From assembly GCA_019309565.1 (NCBI GenBank), contig JAFDFZ010000040.1:1-36579 (forward strand): a DNA stretch of 36,579 nucleotides, given 5' to 3'. The notes under the pieces are model-generated. The model did not search any database. It was not told where the DNA came from and saw nothing but the letters and a program-made list of their open reading frames with translations. The translations under genes were made by a program, and so were the position numbers. Origin of the DNA: Deltaproteobacteria bacterium. GTDB taxonomy: Bacteria > Desulfobacterota > Desulfobacteria > Desulfobacterales > SURF-15. The stretch's first letter is position 1. Each line of letters opens with the position of its first letter. Below, one piece after another: positions 23,490 through 31,976 of this stretch.

Positions 23490-24718
23490 TCAGCGGGATA
23501 TTTTCTGGGCCTGATGGGTGTCTGTAACAACCTTTTCCCCGGATTGGGTATCAGGCGGATCCAAACCCAGCTGGCCTCTCCAGCTCGGCATATCCCAAAG
23601 GGGAATTCCTGGCTTTACCATGGACGGATCGTGCCGGTGAGGAGCAACCGTGTGCTGGATCATGATATCATTGAACTCCTCTTCGCTGATATCCAGAAGT
23701 TCTAAGAACAGGTCGAGGCTGGCCGGACGTCTACCGTCATACTTCTGGATGAGCTGAATGGCTTCTTCTTTGCTCTTGCGTCCCTCTCGAATGTCAATCG
23801 ACACTAGATGTGTGGTTCGTCCGAAACCTCGTTTGATAAACTTCATATAATCGCGGACTCCTGTAAACATGCACTCAACCTTTTCCCATCCATATTCCTC
23901 GGGAATTCCCTCTACCGTATTCCATTTCCAGCCGAGCTCATCCCAGATAACCTCCGCTATTTGTCGTGGATCCCAGGGTATGAAACTACCCAGGTGCACG
24001 GATACGATTCCTATCCTTGTAATCTCATCAAGAGATGGATAGCGAAAGATCTCCAGGTCCCGAAGCGTTATCCAGTCAGGCAACATGCCAGCCATGTCTT
24101 CAGCGGTAATTCCAAGATTGATAAATCGGTTAAATTGCCTTTCATTGACCTCCTGAATTTCCTCATAGGAATAACCATAGCTGCCGTATTCCGCATTCGG
24201 CTGCCCCCAGAATACCAGAGGGACCTGTTTTTCTATGGCCAGACGCATCGAACCCGCGTATACCCCACAATGACAGTGCCAGCAGAAGTCTCCCTTGCGC
24301 TGCATCGACTCCAGCATCAATTCCCGTACGACTTTCCAACTCGCTTTGAAGCTGATAAAGTCGCAATGCAATCTTTTCAACGTCCTTTCACGGTTTTCAA
24401 GATGAAGGGGTCTGTAGAATCCATGATCGAAAGAGACCACAAGGGGTTTCAACCCCAGCTGCGTGACCAAATACCATAAGGTGAAAGTGCTGTCTTTGCC
24501 CCGGAAAACGGGACAATGCAATCGTAGGTCCCTTTTCCCCGAAAGCGATCACAAAGTTGATCCAGCATCAGACGCCGTTGATCCCAGTCGATTTTTTCTT
24601 TTTTGACTTTGATCTGGTTGCAGACATTACATACCCCGTTTTCATCGAAACGTATACCATCCTGGGTTTCCGGTAAGCAACAACGGCTACAAGTCTTTAA
24701 ATTATTGGTTTCTTTCAT
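23490..24718 (-). pseudogene. N-acetyl sugar amidotransferase (PseA/WbpG-like) with frameshift at the PP-loop
   Basis: The gene starts at the ATG at 24718 behind AGGAG (8 bp spacing) with a zinc-finger-like segment CSRCCLPET...CNVCNQIK, then YDCIVPFSG. Here the frame shifts: the first frame ends in AKTALSPYG while the second continues RGKDSTFTLWYLVTQLGLK. Adding one G to the GGGG run at 24499-24502 restores the PP-loop SGGKDS and a continuous protein of 409 residues. Later motifs (VVSFDHGFYRPL, FCWHCHCGVYAGS, YGYSYEEIQE, LGSFIPWDPR) are intact. This ATP-dependent enzyme makes acetamidino groups on nonulosonic or uronic acid sugars. Sequencing error or slippage decoding are alternatives to true loss. 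Confidence 0.83.
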
Positions 24719-24820
24719 CAGGTTTACTCCTAGCATTGGCTTTGCATGATACTGCAGAACAAGGTGAAGTTAATAGGACGGCATCGGCTCTTTACCATTC
24801 CGGCCTGCGCCCGTTGGGCT

Positions 24821-25888
24821 TTAGATGACATCATCCAGTGTGATCATCTGGCCGCATTTCACATCCCGCTTGAGTTGACGTCCCTCAATTAAACTGAATA
24901 ACTCCGGCCTCAGCCCGATGCCGGGTCTGGCGAAATGGGTTGTTTGCGCAGAAACCCGCTCTCCTGCCGACAAATCCCTGGCGGCTACCAGACTGCGGCG
25001 CACAGCAAGTGATCTTTTACATTCAACATCGTCGAGAATTCGGCGCGGCCCGCCCAAGGCGACCTCAACATTTCGGATGGTCCGAACGAAAGTCGCCATC
25101 TCCTCAGATTCCAGGGAAAATAGGTGTTCCGGACTGGCGGTGGTGCGATCCAGGGTTATGGTTTTCTCTACCATATTCGCTCCGAGGGCGACTGCCGCGA
25201 TGTCCATATCCATCCCCACACTGTGGTCAGAAAACGCAACCGGATACTGAAAAACCTGTTTGAGTGTCGAAATGAGCCGCAAATTAATGCTCTCCAATCG
25301 CGCCGGATATCCCGAGGGACAGTTGTGAATAATAATATCTTTGCAACCGGCTCCACAGGCCACCTCAACCGCACGCTCGATATCACCGATTGTTGCATTG
25401 CTGCTGTCGAATTGCAAGCACATGCCCGTACTGGCGCTGTATTCGATCAGTTGATAGTAATCGATATCTCCGGAGCAGATCTTTAAGGTACGGCAGCCAA
25501 GTTCTACCAGAAAATCAATCTCATCAAAAAAAGAAGCTGTCGCAAAGAAAATAATTCCCATCTCGTCACAGAGATGCTTGAGCGCCCGCCATTCATCCTT
25601 AGTAAGACATCGCCGCTTAAGTATGCGATAAAGGGGTTCCGAAACCGTCCGTGTCTCCCCGCTGTGCCGATCCAACAATATATCGTATGAGATTTCTTGA
25701 TTCCGGTCGGCCACTAGTCTGTCCGGGTCAATCATCTGAAACTTGATGGCGTCGGCACCGGCGGCGGCGGCCCTTCGAACCAGTTCACAGGCCGAATCAA
25801 TACCGTTATGGCTAGGCCCAGCTTCAAAGACGATGAAGCAGGGGTACCCATCTCCGATGTGTTTACCAGAAATCCGCACTGTTTTCAT
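24821..25888 (-). CDS. Divergent NeuB-family synthase (second nonulosonic acid synthase)
   Basis: A protein of 355 residues with the NeuB plan: FIVFEAGPSHNGIDSACELV (about 18-37), AIKFQMIDPDRLV, IFFATASFFDEIDFL, IIIHNCPSGYPARLE, VAFSDHSVGMDMDIAAVALG, a MVEKTITLDRTTASPEHLF segment and a C-terminal SAF domain from about 297. The metal-binding His residues of HNC and SDH are kept. However, the usual ILSTGMAT loop reads LQFDSSNAT, and EKHFTLD is EKTITLD. It is clearly distinct from PseI in this window. It should condense PEP with a hexosamine-type sugar, but which one is unknown. It lies 3 bp downstream of the PIN-PseC gene. Confidence 0.8.
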   Translation of the reverse strand: MKTVRISGKHIGDGYPCFIVFEAGPSHNGIDSACELVRRAAAAGADAIKFQMIDPDRLVADRNQEISYDILLDRHSGETRTVSEPLYRILKRRCLTKDEWRALKHLCDEMGIIFFATASFFDEIDFLVELGCRTLKICSGDIDYYQLIEYSASTGMCLQFDSSNATIGDIERAVEVACGAGCKDIIIHNCPSGYPARLESINLRLISTLKQVFQYPVAFSDHSVGMDMDIAAVALGANMVEKTITLDRTTASPEHLFSLESEEMATFVRTIRNVEVALGGPRRILDDVECKRSLAVRRSLVAARDLSAGERVSAQTTHFARPGIGLRPELFSLIEGRQLKRDVKCGQMITLDDVI

Positions 25889-25891
25889 TGA

Positions 25892-27517
25892 TTATTCCTC
25901 CAGAAAGGATAGCAGGGTTTTTATTATGTACATTTGATCGTCCTTTTTCAGAGCCGGAAAAAGAGGGAGCGTTAACAGTTTCTCGTAGGCTGCTTCTGCA
26001 ATCGGACACATCCCACTGCCGGTTCCGAAACGCTTTCGGTAAAAGGGATGCAGATGCACGGGAAGGTAATGGACATTAACTGCCACACCGTGCTGATTCA
26101 TATATCGGAACAGGCTTCTGCGGTCCTTGCCGAGTTGTTTGAAAGGAATTTGAACAACATATAGATGGTAGGCATGATCAACTTTTTCAGAAACACTCAA
26201 AGTTGAAATTTCGGGTACACTGGCAAAAGAAACGTTGTAGGTCGCCGCCAGCTCGCGTCTCCGACTTAAAAATTCCCGCAGTCTCGCGAGTTGTGAAAGC
26301 CCCAGCGCGCACTGCAGATCGGTAATGCGATAGTTATAGCCCGGCTCCCATATTTCATAATACCAATCCCCCTTTTGCCGGCGTTCTTGGAAGTCAGCTG
26401 AAATGCCATGGTTGCGGAACTTCCTCATCATATCTGCGTATTCTGAATTGTCTGTTACAATCATGCCACCTTCCCCGGTCGTAATATGCTTGACCGGATG
26501 AAAGCTGAAAACCGTAAGGTCGGCCAGGCTCCCCACAGGTCTGCCGTGATAAGTCCCTCCGATGGAGTGGCAGGCATCGGCAATGAGCACCAAATTATTT
26601 CGCCGGGCAATTTCTCTGAGTTCATCATATGCACAGGGGTGCCCGGTGTAATCTACTGCTACCAGAGCCTTGGTGACAGACGTCAGTGAGGCTTCAACTT
26701 TCTCCGGGTCTATCAGCAATGTATCTGAGGTCACATCCACGAAAACTGGCTTTGCACCTAAAATAACCACGACATTGGCCGTTGCGGCAAAAGTAATTGA
26801 AGGTAGAATGACCTCATCCCCTGGTCCAATACCAGCAGCATACATGGCACAGTGCAGGGCCGCTGTCCCGCTTGAAACGGCCACAGCATGTGCCGCACCA
26901 ACGAAATTGCTAACCGCCTCTTCAAAGGCGCTAACTTTGGGTCCGGTTGTAAGCCAGTCGGATCGGAGAACCTTGCAAACCGCAGCCACATCCTGCTCGC
27001 TTATGGATTGGCGACCGTAAGGGATGAAGCGGGGAGCTCGCAGCCCGGAGAAGGGGGCAGAGCTGCGGGAGCCATAAGTTTCACGGGGATCAACGACGGT
27101 AAGCCATGGATATTGCATGAAATCTTTTCCGTTGAAGGTGGCAATTTTCTCTATTCGCTCCCTTTTAAGGCATGCAGCTATCAGATAGTCGTAGACACCG
27201 AATTTTGTTATGTTGTACCTCACAAGGTCTTCTTGATGCTCTAAAAACGTGCGAAGGATATCTACTTCGAGGACATCAATTTCCGGTGTGTCCCACATTT
27301 TCTTGACATATCGAAGGGCATCTTGCGGTGATAGAGGTTTAGGGGTCTTTCGCCCATCTGTGATGACCTGGTAGAATTCTAAGAAGCACAGGTCGCACGT
27401 ACAAAAACCTTTTTGAATATAGTCTTTGATGATTCCAATGGATTCATCATAAAATAACGATTTCTTATCTGCAGCATAAATAAAGATATTGGAATCAAAA
27501 AATATCTTCTCTTTCAT
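25892..27517 (-). CDS. pseC: PIN-domain toxin fused to PseC aminotransferase
   Basis: One unbroken frame of 541 residues. Residues 1-143 form a VapC-like PIN ribonuclease domain: KIFFDSNIFIYAAD (D8), FLEFYQVI (E47), YDYLIAACLKRE (D110) and ATFNGKDF (D132). A linker of about 18 residues rich in Ser, Pro, Gly and Arg (145-162) follows. Residues 163-541 are a complete PseC: RFIPYGRQSISEQDV, LRSDWLTTGPKV, VAVSSGTAALHCAMYAAG, ADACHS (D314) and the PLP lysine K343 in SFHPVKHITTGEGG. PseC transaminates the PseB product at C4. No start codon of its own is seen at the PseC boundary. The upstream VapB-like gene overlaps by 23 bp. The linker DNA is a decayed GGAGCNN heptamer run. Confidence 0.9.
   Translation of the reverse strand: MKEKIFFDSNIFIYAADKKSLFYDESIGIIKDYIQKGFCTCDLCFLEFYQVITDGRKTPKPLSPQDALRYVKKMWDTPEIDVLEVDILRTFLEHQEDLVRYNITKFGVYDYLIAACLKRERIEKIATFNGKDFMQYPWLTVVDPRETYGSRSSAPFSGLRAPRFIPYGRQSISEQDVAAVCKVLRSDWLTTGPKVSAFEEAVSNFVGAAHAVAVSSGTAALHCAMYAAGIGPGDEVILPSITFAATANVVVILGAKPVFVDVTSDTLLIDPEKVEASLTSVTKALVAVDYTGHPCAYDELREIARRNNLVLIADACHSIGGTYHGRPVGSLADLTVFSFHPVKHITTGEGGMIVTDNSEYADMMRKFRNHGISADFQERRQKGDWYYEIWEPGYNYRITDLQCALGLSQLARLREFLSRRRELAATYNVSFASVPEISTLSVSEKVDHAYHLYVVQIPFKQLGKDRRSLFRYMNQHGVAVNVHYLPVHLHPFYRKRFGTGSGMCPIAEAAYEKLLTLPLFPALKKDDQMYIIKTLLSFLEE
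27026..27074. repeat. Decayed GGAGCNN heptamer run at PIN-PseC junction
   Basis: Seven consecutive 7-bp units in register. On the plus strand their first five bases read GAAGC, GGAGC, GCAGC, GGAGA, GGGGC, AGCTG and GGAGC, so six of seven lie within one mismatch of GGAGC. It encodes the linker between the PIN and PseC domains. Its orientation is the same as that of the array at 33812-33965. The match is short, so chance or coding bias cannot be fully excluded. Confidence 0.5.
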
Positions 27518-27746
27518 GGATATATTCCCGGGTTATCTCGTGACCATTGTATCCACCCCGATCCGGTGACTGTTCAAAGAGGCGAATGAGTTCTTCGGCT
27601 TGCGGCGATAACCCTTTAGCCTTTGTGCTTTTTTCCCTTATGAAGCGAACCCTCACCTTCTCACCGACACTGAACCGTCTTCGGATGTCGGGTGACACAG
27701 CCAATCGGCCGTCTTCTAGAATCTCTCCTACGTATTCCATTTCCAT
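27495..27746 (-). CDS. VapB/AbrB-like antitoxin
   Basis: A small protein of 83 residues. The N-terminal half, YVGEILEDGRLAVSPDIRRRF followed by VGEKVRVRFI, has the two-hairpin pattern of AbrB/MazE/VapB-type swapped-hairpin DNA-binding domains. The C-terminal half (SPQAEELIRLFEQSP) is charged and probably binds the toxin. GGAGG lies 7 bp before the ATG. The stop overlaps the PIN domain start by 23 bp, as is usual for antitoxin-toxin pairs. It should neutralise the PIN domain and repress the pair. The unit is placed between pseB and pseC, two genes that normally adjoin. Confidence 0.7.
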   Translation of the reverse strand: MEMEYVGEILEDGRLAVSPDIRRRFSVGEKVRVRFIREKSTKAKGLSPQAEELIRLFEQSPDRGGYNGHEITREYIHEREDIF

Positions 27747-27790
27747 AGGTAGACCTCCAAGTCTTGCAAAAGGGCTTCGAAATTCGAGTC

Positions 27791-27839
27791 CCTCCCAGTT
27801 CCTTACTCGTTGCTCCCTTGTCCCTGCTCCAAGTTCTTT
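27791..27839. repeat. Decayed GCTCCNN heptamer run at pseB 3' end
   Basis: Seven in-register heptamers on the plus strand begin CCTCC, GTTCC, ACTCG, GCTCC, TGTCC, GCTCC and GTTCT, each within two mismatches of GCTCC. The orientation is opposite to the run at 27026-27074. It encodes the last residues of PseB (NLEQGQGSNE), beyond the conserved end of the family. Confidence 0.38.
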
Positions 27840-28813
27840 ATCAGTTCCCGCATCTCCTCTACCGTGAGCCGCCAGGGATTGGTTCCGGAATTGTACTCAA
27901 AGTCTTCAGGGACCGGCTTGCCGTCATTGTTGGCGAAACGTCGATCGAAATAGCGGAATTGTGGCTTGATCACGTATCGGTCCGAGAGCTCAACCGTATT
28001 TCGTGCATCGTCCCGAGGGATCATAACCTCATGCAATTTTTCACCCGCCCGTATACCGATGACCTCAATCTTAGCGTCGGGCGTTATGGCTTTAGCCAGG
28101 TCCATGATACCGGCACTGGGTATTTTGGGGACAAAAAGTTCGCCGCCTACCATCCTTTCCAAGCATTGTAATACAAAATCGACTCCCTCTTCAAGGGTGA
28201 TCCAAAAGCGGGTCATGCGCGGATCGGTAATCGGCAAAACACCTGTCTTCCGCATTTTCAGAAAAAATGGAATGACGCTGCCTCTGCTTCCTACCACATT
28301 ACCGTAACGAACCACCGAAAAATTGGTGTCGTTTCTTCCGGCATAAACATTTGCTGCAATGAAAAGTTTATCGGCACAAAGTTTGCTTGCTCCGTAAAGG
28401 TTAATCGGGTTAGCCGCCTTATCTGTACTCAGGGCTATGACCCGATGGACTCTTTGATCAATCGCCGCGTTGATGACGTTCTGCGAACCAATCACATTGG
28501 TCTTAATGGCTTCGAATGGGTTATATTCGGTCGCCGGAATTTGTTTCAAGGCAGCAGCGTGGATGACGTAATCTACGTCGCGAAAAGCACGATACAACCT
28601 TTCTTTATCTCGTACGTCGCCAATAAAGTACCGGATGCAGTCATATTGCGAATCGGGAAACTCCTGGGCCATTTCATACTGCTTCAATTCATCCCGGCTG
28701 AAGATAATAAGTCGTTCCGGTCGCGAATATTCTAATATCCTTTTTGTCATCTTCTTTCCAAAGGAACCGGTTCCACCTGTAATTAGGATGTTTTTCCCAT
28801 CTAAAAAACTCAT
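27803..28813 (-). CDS. pseB: UDP-N-acetylglucosamine 4,6-dehydratase (5-inverting)
   Basis: A protein of 336 residues with ILITGGTGSFGKKM (about 9-22), GDVRDKERL, HAAALKQIPATEYNP and the PseB-type active site LSTDKAANPINLYGASK, giving D131, K132, Y140 and K144. RYGNVVGSRGSVIPFF and DPRMTRFWITLEEGV also match PseB closely. It makes UDP-2-acetamido-2,6-dideoxy-arabino-hexos-4-ulose, the first step to pseudaminic acid. GAGG lies 8 bp before the ATG. The last ten residues are encoded by a heptamer-like run and exceed the normal end. The pathway continues with PseC, GNAT, PseG, PseI and PseF in the same direction. Confidence 0.93.
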   Translation of the reverse strand: MSFLDGKNILITGGTGSFGKKMTKRILEYSRPERLIIFSRDELKQYEMAQEFPDSQYDCIRYFIGDVRDKERLYRAFRDVDYVIHAAALKQIPATEYNPFEAIKTNVIGSQNVINAAIDQRVHRVIALSTDKAANPINLYGASKLCADKLFIAANVYAGRNDTNFSVVRYGNVVGSRGSVIPFFLKMRKTGVLPITDPRMTRFWITLEEGVDFVLQCLERMVGGELFVPKIPSAGIMDLAKAITPDAKIEVIGIRAGEKLHEVMIPRDDARNTVELSDRYVIKPQFRYFDRRFANNDGKPVPEDFEYNSGTNPWRLTVEEMRELIKNLEQGQGSNE

Positions 28814-28942
28814 TGCTCTTACCTCGTTTGAATCCTTGTAATCCGTCCGGATCTCCCGGTTACCAGCATCAACACCAGCATTAAACGGCCTTCCCGGTAT
28901 GGGTGATCGCTCCGATAAGGATAGTTTAGTGTATGCGGAAAG

Positions 28943-30166
28943 TTAGTCTTTGGGTTTTTCCTGCGGCTTGCAGGGCACAAGTATTGAAGCACGGTGCCGG
29001 TTAATGAATTCGATACAAAATACAACAAACACCATTACAATGAACCCGGCAGCCAGGCCGGCCGCAGCCAAGAAAACATAATTCGGTGGCTCTGGTTTTA
29101 TCTCAACCACCCTCATTGGCTTCAGCATTTTCACAGCCTGCAGTTTTTTTGCCTCGATTTGTAACCGCTTTATATATTTTTGAATTTTTTCAACTTCTTG
29201 ATGCTTCCTTAGGTACTCGGGAAAAAGATCTGCATACTGCAATGGGGTTTTTAAAGCGCCCTGAAGGGTCATTAATTCTTTATTTTTTTCATCTATTATT
29301 TTAGCACGTTGCTTCACCTCGGCTTTAAGTTCTTCAAATTTGCTTTCCGTTTCAGCCAAGTTGCTGAGGCTGCTGACGAACTGCCCGTAAACCTGGGAAA
29401 TATCATCGTTAAAATTCGGGACCGACCTGCCTTGCACTGGAGCCGTTTTTTCGTTTTCCGCTTCCGCTTCTGGATAGAACAAATATCTGAAATTCGCTTT
29501 AAAGGATTCAATGATTCGACGCTGCTCAGAAAGTATCGGTTCAATGAGATTCAGTTGATGCTGAAGTGAATCCCGGATTATTTTTTCTAATTCTAATTCA
29601 GTTTTCATTGTTTCAATATCTTTGGCAATATTTTTTTCAATGTTCCTTAATTCCGCCTCTGCTAAAGTTAAGTAATCTTTCTTCATACCAATTTGGTCAG
29701 TAATTTCATTTAAACGAAGTTTAACTTTCGGCTGAAAGATTTCGTTTAACACATCTAAAAGCAGCCGCATAAAAACATTTCCCTGCTGTTTGTCGGCCGT
29801 CTTTAACTTAACGAATACCTGATTCAAAGGAACATCAACAACAGATTTGAAATCGACTTTATCAAGAGATGCATTCGGATAAATCTGGTTGAATCTATTT
29901 ACGATTTCAATGGAATGCAATTCAGATTGAATGGCCTTATGAATTTCCGCAGGCGATAAAAAAAATCGGGGAGGACTGTTTGGTAGATCCTCACTGATCC
30001 CGGGCTCTAGTTTGCTGATTATCTCGAAGGATATCGCATTGGGATCGAAACGCAGGCGGTTGACACCAATCGCTCCTATCATGAACACGAGGGTGCCGGA
30101 AATTATCCACTTCTTCCAGCTCCAGAGAATACGAATTACATTAATCAGGTCAATGTCTTCCGACAT
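28943..30166 (-). CDS. wzz: Wzz-type polysaccharide chain-length determinant
   Basis: A protein of 407 residues. A first membrane helix (about 17-37) follows the polar start DIDLINVIRILWSWKKW, typical of Wzz/PCP proteins. The long periplasmic part contains a coiled coil (about 170-240 and 285-350). The second helix (about 370-395, NYVFLAAAGLAAGFIVMVF) is preceded by a Pro-rich segment EIKPEPPN. No C-terminal kinase domain is present, so it is a PCP-1 type. It sets the length of chains built by the Wzy protein. It is the first assembly gene upstream of the Pse genes. Confidence 0.85.
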   Translation of the reverse strand: MSEDIDLINVIRILWSWKKWIISGTLVFMIGAIGVNRLRFDPNAISFEIISKLEPGISEDLPNSPPRFFLSPAEIHKAIQSELHSIEIVNRFNQIYPNASLDKVDFKSVVDVPLNQVFVKLKTADKQQGNVFMRLLLDVLNEIFQPKVKLRLNEITDQIGMKKDYLTLAEAELRNIEKNIAKDIETMKTELELEKIIRDSLQHQLNLIEPILSEQRRIIESFKANFRYLFYPEAEAENEKTAPVQGRSVPNFNDDISQVYGQFVSSLSNLAETESKFEELKAEVKQRAKIIDEKNKELMTLQGALKTPLQYADLFPEYLRKHQEVEKIQKYIKRLQIEAKKLQAVKMLKPMRVVEIKPEPPNYVFLAAAGLAAGFIVMVFVVFCIEFINRHRASILVPCKPQEKPKD

Positions 30167-30198
30167 TAGAATCGAATTGCCTTTCGGTTCAATTTAGT

Positions 30199-30462
30199 TC
30201 AAATGATTGGTGTCAAAGCTTGAATAGTGAATACTGATTTATTTTTTGGCACGAACCAGGCCGTATGGGTCAGTGAGCCAAAAAGGACCACCCTTCTGAC
30301 CCCAAATCGGGCCTTCAACATCTCCGCAGCCTCACGAACACGAGCAAGTAGACACTCTCGTTCCTGCTGCTCCACGGGCGTCAAATCTGGCGGAGCTGAC
30401 CGGTGCCGTGCGGCCTCTAGATAATCCTTCCACCCTTCGCGGGTTAATTCCAGAGACAGTTG
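30199..30462 (-). pseudogene. Nucleotidyltransferase (MNT-type) remnant
   Basis: The open frame reads LELTREGWKDYLEAARHR, then VREAAEMLKARFGVRRVVLF and GSLTHTAWF before breaking off at VPK and ending after an unrelated tail. GSL-x-x-x-AWF is the first half of the G-S-x10-D-x-D nucleotidyltransferase motif; the DxD half is gone. The 5' side is also damaged, because a TGA lies in frame just before the conserved start. It is probably what is left of a second HepT/MNT-like module. Confidence 0.55.
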
Positions 30463-30617
30463 TCATGATCCTATCCTAAAATGACAAATTATAAGTTTGG
30501 TGTTGGGGTCGGGCCTCAGGAACTGCGCACACGCCGATGGCGCGAACACTTTTTCGGTTGGTGCCAATGATAGGAGAAACCGTGGGTAGCTTGTGACTTA
30601 ATATCACTTCCGGATGA

Positions 30618-31013
30618 TCAGCCAAATTGCCTGGCCCTGAAGTTTTTACGATTGGCCAGCGCAGCTCCCCCTTCTGCTGTTTGCGTGAGCACATACAACC
30701 CGGCTCTCTCTGCATACCGGCTTACATCATCTTTTACCACCAGTGCACCGGTGCCACCAAAGATCCGCCGACCACGATACTCGGGAAACATCGCTTTGAA
30801 CTCGGGCAACTTCTGACCTACAAATCGGTCCACCATCCGCTTATGAAACTTGTTCTTCACCTCGATCACCACCACCGCATCGCCATTGCTCGTTTGGTCT
30901 ATGTCTACCAGTATGTGGACCCCACCCAGCAATTGGTATTCCGCTACGATAACACAGGACATCACAGGAAACTGAACCTCTCGACGTATCCCCACCATAA
31001 ACATGAGGGGCAT
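30618..31013 (-). pseudogene. C-terminal part of DUF3782-type PD-(D/E)XK nuclease-like protein
   Basis: A frame of 131 codons. HILVDIDQTSNGDAVVVIEVKNKF holds the acidic residue and the ExK signature of the PD-(D/E)XK fold; FVGQKLPEFKAMFPEYRGRR and SRYAERAGLYVLTQTAEGGA are typical of DUF3782 proteins. Those are about 200-250 residues long with an N-terminal coiled coil. Here the coiled-coil frame lies separately at 31165-31545, with 150 bp without a coherent frame between. The most likely reading is a broken gene. Function of the family is not established. Confidence 0.58.
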
Positions 31014-31164
31014 GAGAACAACGTGGTCGCTTCACCCGCCCCTGAGCTGGCTGCCGTCCTCAGTGAAGCGGACCAAGCAGCTTCCGCCCTACCGGAAAAC
31101 ATCTTACCTCTTTGCTTGCTTTTGGCGTCGGGGCCGTTAAAGTTGAAGATATAGACAGCTATCC

Positions 31165-31545
31165 TCAAGCAGCTATTCTCCGCTTCAGTTCGTTGACATC
31201 CCGTTCAAGCGCCGCAACCCGCTCTTCAATCTTTGAATGTTCATCCCGCCTGACAATCACCTCGTAGAGCCGATCAAGCCGCTTGTTGGTCTCCTTTATT
31301 TCGCTTCCAACTTCCTCGCGAACCATGTCGATGCGCTTTGTCAGCTCCTCGCGCACCATGTCGATGCGGTTGTTGGTTTCATCGATTCGCCGACTCTGAT
31401 CTGTCAAATGAAGGTTTACATCATCAAGCCGCTTGTTCGTAACCTCTAAAATCGCCTTGATTTGCCCGTTTTCTTCCTTGATCCTGTCCAATTCCGGAAT
31501 GATCATCTCTTTAAGGGCAGCTCTTACAGATTCCATAAATTCCAT
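31165..31545 (-). CDS. Coiled-coil protein (probable N-terminal part of DUF3782-type gene)
   Basis: A protein of 126 residues that is almost entirely heptad coiled coil: LKEMIIPELDRIKEENGQIK, then two near copies of RIDMVREE, then ETNKRLDRLYEVIVRR and EERVAALERDVNELKRRI. Proteins of the DUF3782 group start with such a coil, and a fragment of the nuclease half lies downstream on the same strand at 30618-31013. It may be a stand-alone coil protein or the head of a split gene. It begins 430 bp downstream of hepT. Confidence 0.55.
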   Translation of the reverse strand: MEFMESVRAALKEMIIPELDRIKEENGQIKAILEVTNKRLDDVNLHLTDQSRRIDETNNRIDMVREELTKRIDMVREEVGSEIKETNKRLDRLYEVIVRRDEHSKIEERVAALERDVNELKRRIAA

Positions 31546-31976
31546 GGCTTGATTCCTCTCTTTTCAGCAACTCAAAACAACGCCATATAAATCGTCTCAA
31601 ATTCAAAGGTTCTTGTCAATTTCTGAGGTAATCTAACAACTCCAAAGCCTTAAAATTCAACCCATTTTCAACCCACGGATTTTCATTTCAACCCAATTTC
31701 TGGCCGGTTTTCCCGCCAAAATTCCCCTTTAGTCAATAAGATATGTAGCTGCGGACTTTCCCATAAATCTCCGATTTTGATTCTTATTCTTTCTGCCTTT
31801 ATACTTTTCATGGTCACCTCACATTTTTTAATTTTTCCTGAATCAGTGGCAAAAACCTTGCAAATAGAGCATTAATTTCTTGAATTGATTAAACAAATTA
31901 TGGCATATCCGCTGCCAACAAAGATCACTTCGGAGGTGCAGGGAGGATATGCCAGATTTTCGGTTGTAATTCGCAA
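31546..31976. other. Gene-free gap of 431 bp
   Basis: No coding frame with support. It contains three direct copies of TTCAACCCA (31656-31664, 31667-31675, 31687-31695) and an inverted repeat at 31901-31954. The region is AT-rich and may hold a promoter for the coiled-coil gene, but no clear -35/-10 pair was identified. Confidence 0.5.
31901..31954. repeat. Perfect 10-bp inverted repeat downstream of hepT
   Basis: TGGCATATCC at 31901-31910 and GGATATGCCA at 31945-31954 with a 34-bp spacer. It lies about 22 bp after the hepT stop. No T run follows, so an intrinsic terminator is unlikely; an operator or relic element end is possible. Confidence 0.5.

Noticed and set aside
23808..24479. Plus-strand frame of 223 codons opposite the amidotransferase
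   Set aside because: The minus strand carries conserved amidotransferase motifs throughout; the plus frame is a shadow.
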